Shown here: piece after piece, positions 63,001 to 64,000 of the stretch
Layout: each line of letters opens with the position of its first letter
Position numbering within the stretch: the stretch's first letter is position 1
Source of the DNA: Nautilus pompilius
Taxonomy: Eukaryota; Mollusca; Cephalopoda; Nautilida; Nautilidae
Direction of reading: 5' to 3'
NCBI GenBank assembly: GCA_018389105.1
Contig: JACATO010000065.1
Location: 887,001-951,000, forward strand
DNA: 64,000 nucleotides
Program-made: the position numbers and the translations under genes
The notes under the pieces: model-generated
What the model was told of the DNA's origin: nothing
The model's input: the letters and a program-made list of their open reading frames with translations, nothing else
Databases searched by the model: none

Positions 63001-63635
63001 ACTAGCCAAGAACATACAGTGACATAAATGAATACGTTTTCATCAGTTCTGTGGCTTGTTGGCTCTGTTATTAGCCATCAAACAGAAGATATGGTACAAT
63101 TTTGATTTTTTAAAATTATTAAATATTAATCATGATATTTCAAAAGTTCTTAATTGCATACAAATTAACAACAGTCACAAAATTAAATTCATATTTAAAT
63201 TTTATCCCACCAGTAAAACTTAGCTTCAGTAAACTTTCCTTGATTAATTTTAAAAATCTTTTCTTTTAAAGAACAAAAATCAAGTCTTTCTTTCCAGTAA
63301 ACTATAAGTCATGACCTTACCTTTCTTCCAAAATGTATAAGACTTCTTTAAAAACAAAAAAAACACAAAAAATGCCTTTGTTTTTTATAATTGGTCAGGC
63401 AGGTAAAACTAACCAACAAGTCAGGCAGGTAAAATGTCAGTGTCATCAAAATTCCCCAGTCTTGAACTGAGCCACCTCTTACAGTTTACATACCAAGCTT
63501 TTCTTGTATTGATCCGGCTTGGACCGCCTGTTTGTCAACGTCCCCAACTGTTGTTCGGCTTGCATGATTTCCCTCAAAAGCTGGATCAACAATAACATCC
63601 CCTTGTTGGGAGCTTCCAGAAAATCAACCACAAAG
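34590..63635 (-). CDS. Diaphanous-related formin, FRL/FMNL-like (GBD/FH3 and FH2), 5' end outside window
   Basis: Minus-strand exons, 5' to 3': 63494-63635, 62592-62642, 61170-61268, 60433-60582, 60033-60149, 58726-58863, 58382-58408, 57913-57957, 56767-56835, 56122-56254, 55483-55616, 53075-53183, 49475-49602, 44180-44248, 41642-41728, 39560-39628, 38722-38802, 38397-38523, 37797-37841, 37070-37115 (weakest), 36368-36539, 34590-35204. All are GT-AG and phases fit, giving 883 residues. Order: GBD/FH3 armadillo region, coiled coil, minimal proline stretch, full FH2, novel tail. FH2 shows LPMLNWLPL, AEQLLYQ, MSFIGQFAD, ILAFGNYMNGTRRG, GFKLESL, TLLQYLVDVT and CAMFGEN, all formin hallmarks and closest to FMNL. 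Formins nucleate and elongate actin filaments, here probably under Rho-family GTPase control. It could instead be the multiple-wing-hairs-related class; a tree is needed. Confidence 0.93.
35503..35580. mobile_element. Diverged foldback MITE family B copy
   Basis: Left arm ATTCAAACAAAACCTGACCA then GATA; right arm CAGCTGGTTTTATCTGAAC. Lies in the last formin intron. Confidence 0.45.
35661..36030 (+). repeat. tRNA-derived SINE with a triplicated head
   Basis: Head has an A-box-like TGGCTTGGTGGCTAG and a B-box-like GAGTTTGATTCCCAG, then a body (TTTCTCCCTGTACTTTTCTCC and GGATTTCCTCC). The head occurs three times with an exact 77-bp period at 35661-35737, 35738-35814 and 35815-35891. It lies in the last formin intron. 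Confidence 0.75.
36144..36226. mobile_element. Foldback MITE family A, internally deleted
   Basis: TA, then GAGGAGACCAGGGCTGGTTG, CTACAACACCGGCAGTTACT and AATTAAACATATAATGTTTA, going straight into the right arm. The loop and most of the right arm are missing. Confidence 0.55.
36368..53183 (-). CDS. Formin FH2 domain exons
   Basis: Exons from 53075-53183 down to 36368-36539. In order: lasso/linker (VDFCDFESKF), knob (ITQRRIGYTAREIR, FVPTKEE), coiled core (DEAEQLLYQ, VERCETKLKVMSFIGQF), ILAFGNYMNGTRRG and GFKLESL (its Lys corresponds to the actin-contacting Lys of yeast Bni1), KSKDKSQTLLQYLVD, SFQSVASDVHGLRK and the closing helix YKEVCAMFGEN to FAAHFK. The exon at 37070-37115 is the least certain, but an exon of 3n+1 bases is required there by phase. 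Confidence 0.9.
36683..36874. mobile_element. Foldback MITE family A, complete copy
   Basis: About 190 bp. Left arm GCTAGTTGTTAGAGTGCCA and AACTAAACGTATAGATGAGG; right arm CCTCATCGATATGTTTAATT, AGGAATTACTGGTGCTGCAA and ACTAGCCCCAGTGTCCCC. The loop holds ATGTCATGTGCCTTTGACC. TA lies at the left edge. Confidence 0.7.
39067..39237. mobile_element. Foldback MITE family A, complete copy
   Basis: Left arm TTGTTGCAGCACCTGTGACT and GAGCTATAATCGATG; right arm ATTATAACCTTGTCTATATG, AATTACTGGTGCTGTAACCA and GGTCTCCC followed by TA. In a formin intron. Confidence 0.7.
39238..39559. other. Formin intron remainder, unassigned
   Basis: Somewhat GC-richer DNA (about 39290-39540) with no recognised coding or repeat identity. 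Confidence 0.35.
40395..40458. mobile_element. Chimeric foldback MITE: family B left end, family A right end
   Basis: Between two TA dinucleotides: GGGACTTTCAAATGAAACCT and GGCCAG (family B left arm) joined directly to CCCTGTAACAACTAACCCCT and TGAGTCTCCCC (family A right end). Total about 60 bp. Confidence 0.6.
41729..44179 (-). other. Formin intron, nothing named
   Basis: AT-rich intron with several short open stretches but no family motif. A GC-richer patch at about 43660-43960 was checked for a tRNA fold and none was found. Confidence 0.45.
45275..46090 (+). mobile_element. Penelope-like retroelement fossil (reverse transcriptase part)
   Basis: Reverse-transcriptase blocks of the Penelope-like class: PLDVHEDVIKSFVPRLKEN, then FYSQQEAITMGSPLSP and LTANIYMKKF, and further on TFLDALVEKRKNSFHTNVRR with a ...RRYLDYE piece. 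Only part of the element is present and it is broken, old and diverged. No terminal repeats were seen. It sits in a formin intron next to a Tc1 relic. Confidence 0.75.
46130..47110 (+). mobile_element. Tc1-like DNA transposon relic
   Basis: Begins with CTGATCAGCCACTTTATAAA, a typical Tc1-type terminal start, and ends with coding for GGPTPY and a stop, the usual transposase end (about 47075-47100). Between them FQDNNAPIHHAHLVTHD (second catalytic Asp) and WDELERCIHHHNLLPTS are clear. Several frame changes and stops show it is dead. Confidence 0.8.
47160..48387 (-). other. Formin intron, AT-rich, nothing named
   Basis: No coding or repeat identity except a CT microsatellite at about 48250-48280. 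Confidence 0.5.
48388..48452. mobile_element. Foldback MITE family B, partial
   Basis: Left arm ATCCAAATGAAACTCAGCTG then GATAC; the right end reads TCTATCCCTAG beside TA with most of its arm missing. Confidence 0.45.
49176..49252 (+). repeat. Interspersed repeat fragment shared with 21134-21200
   Basis: Contains AACTAGATTCAGATTGCATT then CACAGCCAG, paired with the copy in the last paladin intron. Confidence 0.45.
50391..50490. mobile_element. Foldback MITE family A, left half
   Basis: TTGTTACAGGGG, ACCAGTAACTCCTAATTAAA and CATAGATGAGACTATAATTG, then the loop with TGTTTTGACC. The right arm is absent. Confidence 0.55.
50650..51040 (+). mobile_element. LINE 3' end fragment (CR1/L2-like reverse transcriptase C-terminus)
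   Basis: Translated pieces EILGKVQK, NYEERLNL, and KETFSGCHGRVLNI follow the order of the conserved C-terminal blocks of CR1/L2-type ORF2 (LEKVQRR, YEERL). Interrupted by stops and frame changes; heavily decayed. Confidence 0.45.
51060..51700 (-). mobile_element. mariner-family DNA transposon relic
   Basis: Minus-strand pieces: NALPEKAVYTWYK then FKMGHK and VDDKHHDARPSAVSQ, then MQAKDLAEELFIS, and lower down HHYTPEFKHL. These are the N-terminal and DD34D-region blocks of mariner transposase in order. Stops and frame changes make it inactive. It lies in the formin intron 49603-53074. Confidence 0.75.
52601..52765. mobile_element. Foldback MITE family A, complete copy
   Basis: Left GGCTAGATTGTTACAGTACC, CTCCTAATTAAACATGTAGA; right GATCATCTATACATTTAGTT, ACTGTAGCAACTAGCCCC and GAGTCCCTCC followed by TA. 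Confidence 0.7.
52868..52944. repeat. (TC)n microsatellite
   Basis: Nearly pure TC/CT run of about 75 bp just downstream (minus sense) of the duplicate FH2 exon relic. Confidence 0.9.
52950..53034 (-). pseudogene. Diverged tandem duplicate of formin FH2 exon 53075-53183
   Basis: About 40 bp beyond the donor of the FH2 lasso exon, the same strand reads KVDSYFDFETRFHLRGKVSR, a clear relative of the real exon's EVDFCDFESKFQLKGKASK. A GT follows at the matching end (AATG|GTAAAA). The 5' part of the exon is not preserved, an upstream stop lies in frame, and no convincing acceptor is present. It is either a decayed duplicated exon or a weak alternative exon. Confidence 0.7.
54046..54229. mobile_element. 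Foldback MITE family A, complete copy with TA on both sides
   Basis: TA, GTGGAGACCGGGGCTA, GTTACAGCAGCGGTAATTCC ... ATCAGGAATTCCTGACTTTG, TAACCTCAGACTCTC, TA. This copy shows both flanking TA dinucleotides, suggesting a TA target duplication as in Tc1/mariner-mobilised elements. Confidence 0.7.
54580..54850 (+). repeat. tRNA-derived SINE
   Basis: Head with A-box-like TGGTGTAGCAAGGG and B-box GAGTTCGAATCAC, then a body with CTTCCAGGTTCTCTTGTTTC and GGGGTTTTCTGCAGTGGG. In a formin intron. Confidence 0.65.
55483..55616 (-). CDS. Formin minimal FH1 and start of FH2
   Basis: Encodes AAPPMPPLL, the only proline cluster before FH2, then RLPMLNWLPLPNVESTVFQ, which opens FH2 as in FMNL (MPVFNWVALKPNQINGTVF). 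A usual FH1 has several longer polyproline tracts; none is found in the flanking introns. Confidence 0.88.
56122..58863 (-). CDS. Formin coiled-coil and linker exons, including very small exons
   Basis: Exons 58726-58863, 58382-58408 (27 nt), 57913-57957 (45 nt), 56767-56835 and 56122-56254. The first four encode charged heptad-like helices (LRREIEEWKAKY, VDLLQDRVK, NKDLENQLKQ, FELQDAVEKIM), as expected between FH3 and FH1. The last encodes a Ser/His-rich linker ending at SCAP. The first four are phase 0 at both ends, so any one could be skipped without breaking frame. Confidence 0.85.
56357..56607. repeat. Composite (ATT)n-(GTT)n-(ATT)n microsatellite
   Basis: About 250 bp of trinucleotide repeat that changes from ATT to GTT and back, with small slips. 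It lies in the formin intron just past the exon ending at 56254. Long open frames through it are artefacts. Confidence 0.95.
58955..59240. repeat. GC-rich insertion of unknown family
   Basis: A sharply bounded GC-rich block (GGCTCCGCCCCTTGG, GAGGCGGCCAGAGG) within AT-rich formin intron DNA. It has the size of a SINE but no clear A and B box pair. Unassigned. Confidence 0.35.
59917..60000. repeat. (AAT)n microsatellite near a formin donor site
   Basis: About 28 units of AAT/ATA. Its right edge is only about 32 bp from the donor of exon 60033-60149 on the minus strand. Confidence 0.95.
60033..63635 (-). CDS. Formin GBD/FH3 exons
   Basis: Five exons (63494-63635, 62592-62642, 61170-61268, 60433-60582, 60033-60149). 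Diagnostic pieces: FVVDFLEAPNKGM (compare VREFLNDENKGL of FMNL), CLLCIKFTLR, YGLETIAQCL, ILTDCLVGPDGLSQVLDAF, STRFKMLVSML, MKFLNSLL and NTRVYLQREMELAGL. This is the armadillo-like FH3 that, with the GTPase-binding domain, holds formins inactive until GTPase binds. The first visible exon begins mid-codon, so earlier GBD exons lie beyond 64000. Confidence 0.9.
61413..61512. mobile_element. Foldback MITE family A copy
   Basis: GGGCTAGTTGTTACATCAAC on the left, TTCATCTATACTTTAATTAG and ACTGGTGCTGCAGCAACTAG on the right; the loop is reduced. Diverged related bits run on to about 61610. Confidence 0.65.
61765..62240 (-). mobile_element. LINE 3' end fragment (CR1/L2-like)
   Basis: Minus-strand CQLKLFKPSGGLDVCKFFYG then VWNNMPKQVV and FKKLL match the ORF2 C-terminal signature (LKLFKPRCRLDVRKxFF, VWNSLPEEVV, FKxxLD). 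An upstream piece reads QRWFTHLVKGF. Frames are broken. It lies in a formin intron. Confidence 0.7.
62643..63493 (-). other. Formin intron, nothing recognised
   Basis: AT-rich intron between the first two visible formin exons, with no coding or repeat identity. Confidence 0.55.
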
Positions 63636-64000
63636 CTAAAGTTAAAATCAACACCCAATCAAAGCCACCTACAGTCCACAAGAACAACATGCACATTTAC
63701 TTCTGTCTTCAAATAAACCTGTGAAAACACTCATTTTACTTCTATTTGTTTGTTTTTACAACATACATGATCTCATGAATTGATTGATTTTTTTTAAAAA
63801 TTATAATTGGTAACAGGAAAACAATTAAATCAAAATAAAACAATTGTTTATATTTGGAATGTAATTATAAAATTCTTAACTATTAATATCTGTCTTTCTT
63901 GCAGATTAACAAAATATCAAATTTTGGTGCTTCTTTTCAAATTTCCAAGAAATTTTTCAAAAATAATATTTTAAAATCAAGAGTAAAGTTTAATATATAT
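63636..64000 (-). other. Formin intron to window edge
   Basis: AT-rich; no exon-like stretch seen, so the remaining GBD exons should lie beyond the window. Confidence 0.55.

Noticed and set aside
1-64000. CRISPR arrays, operons, rRNA genes
   Set aside because: None present; the window is eukaryotic with spliced genes, and the tandem repeats are microsatellites or a SINE head.

Overview
This window looks like AT-rich, intron-rich DNA from an invertebrate animal. Every recognisable gene is split into small exons with GT-AG introns, and the introns hold tRNA-derived SINEs, Tc1/mariner relics, LINE 3' ends, a Penelope-like relic and palindromic MITEs. A lophotrochozoan such as a gastropod mollusc would fit, but the sequence alone does not fix the species.

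Layout. (1) Positions 1-21441, plus strand: the last 17 coding exons (718 codons) of a paladin (PALD1-like) gene. Its 5' end lies left of the window. Both CX5R phosphatase loops are present. (2) Positions 25204-27830, minus strand: a complete three-exon gene for a 135-residue secreted, probably GPI-anchored Ly6/uPAR (three-finger) protein. No single long ORF reveals it; I assembled it from splice sites. It starts inside a CpG-rich, GC-rich block (about 26.76-28.90 kb) that is unlike the rest of the window and probably holds its promoter. (3) Positions 34590-63635, minus strand: 22 exons (883 residues) of a Diaphanous-related formin, FRL/FMNL-like in its GBD/FH3 and FH2 regions. It has almost no FH1 and an unfamiliar C-terminal tail. 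Its N-terminus lies right of the window. Paladin and the Ly6 gene converge; the Ly6 gene and the formin lie in tandem on the minus strand.

Repeats. Two families of short foldback elements, each flanked by TA, recur through the right two thirds, and one locus is a chimera of both. SINE heads with A and B boxes occur several times, once as a perfect-period triple tandem of 77 bp. Three Tc1-like relics, one mariner relic, two LINE 3' fragments and one Penelope-like relic are recognisable.

I see no operon-like or defence-like system. The points most worth follow-up are the Ly6 gene model, the FH1-poor formin and its degenerate duplicate FH2 exon, and the two MITE families with their hybrid. The genes share no obvious pathway: paladin is linked to endosomal phosphoinositide signalling, the formin to actin, and the Ly6 protein to the cell surface.
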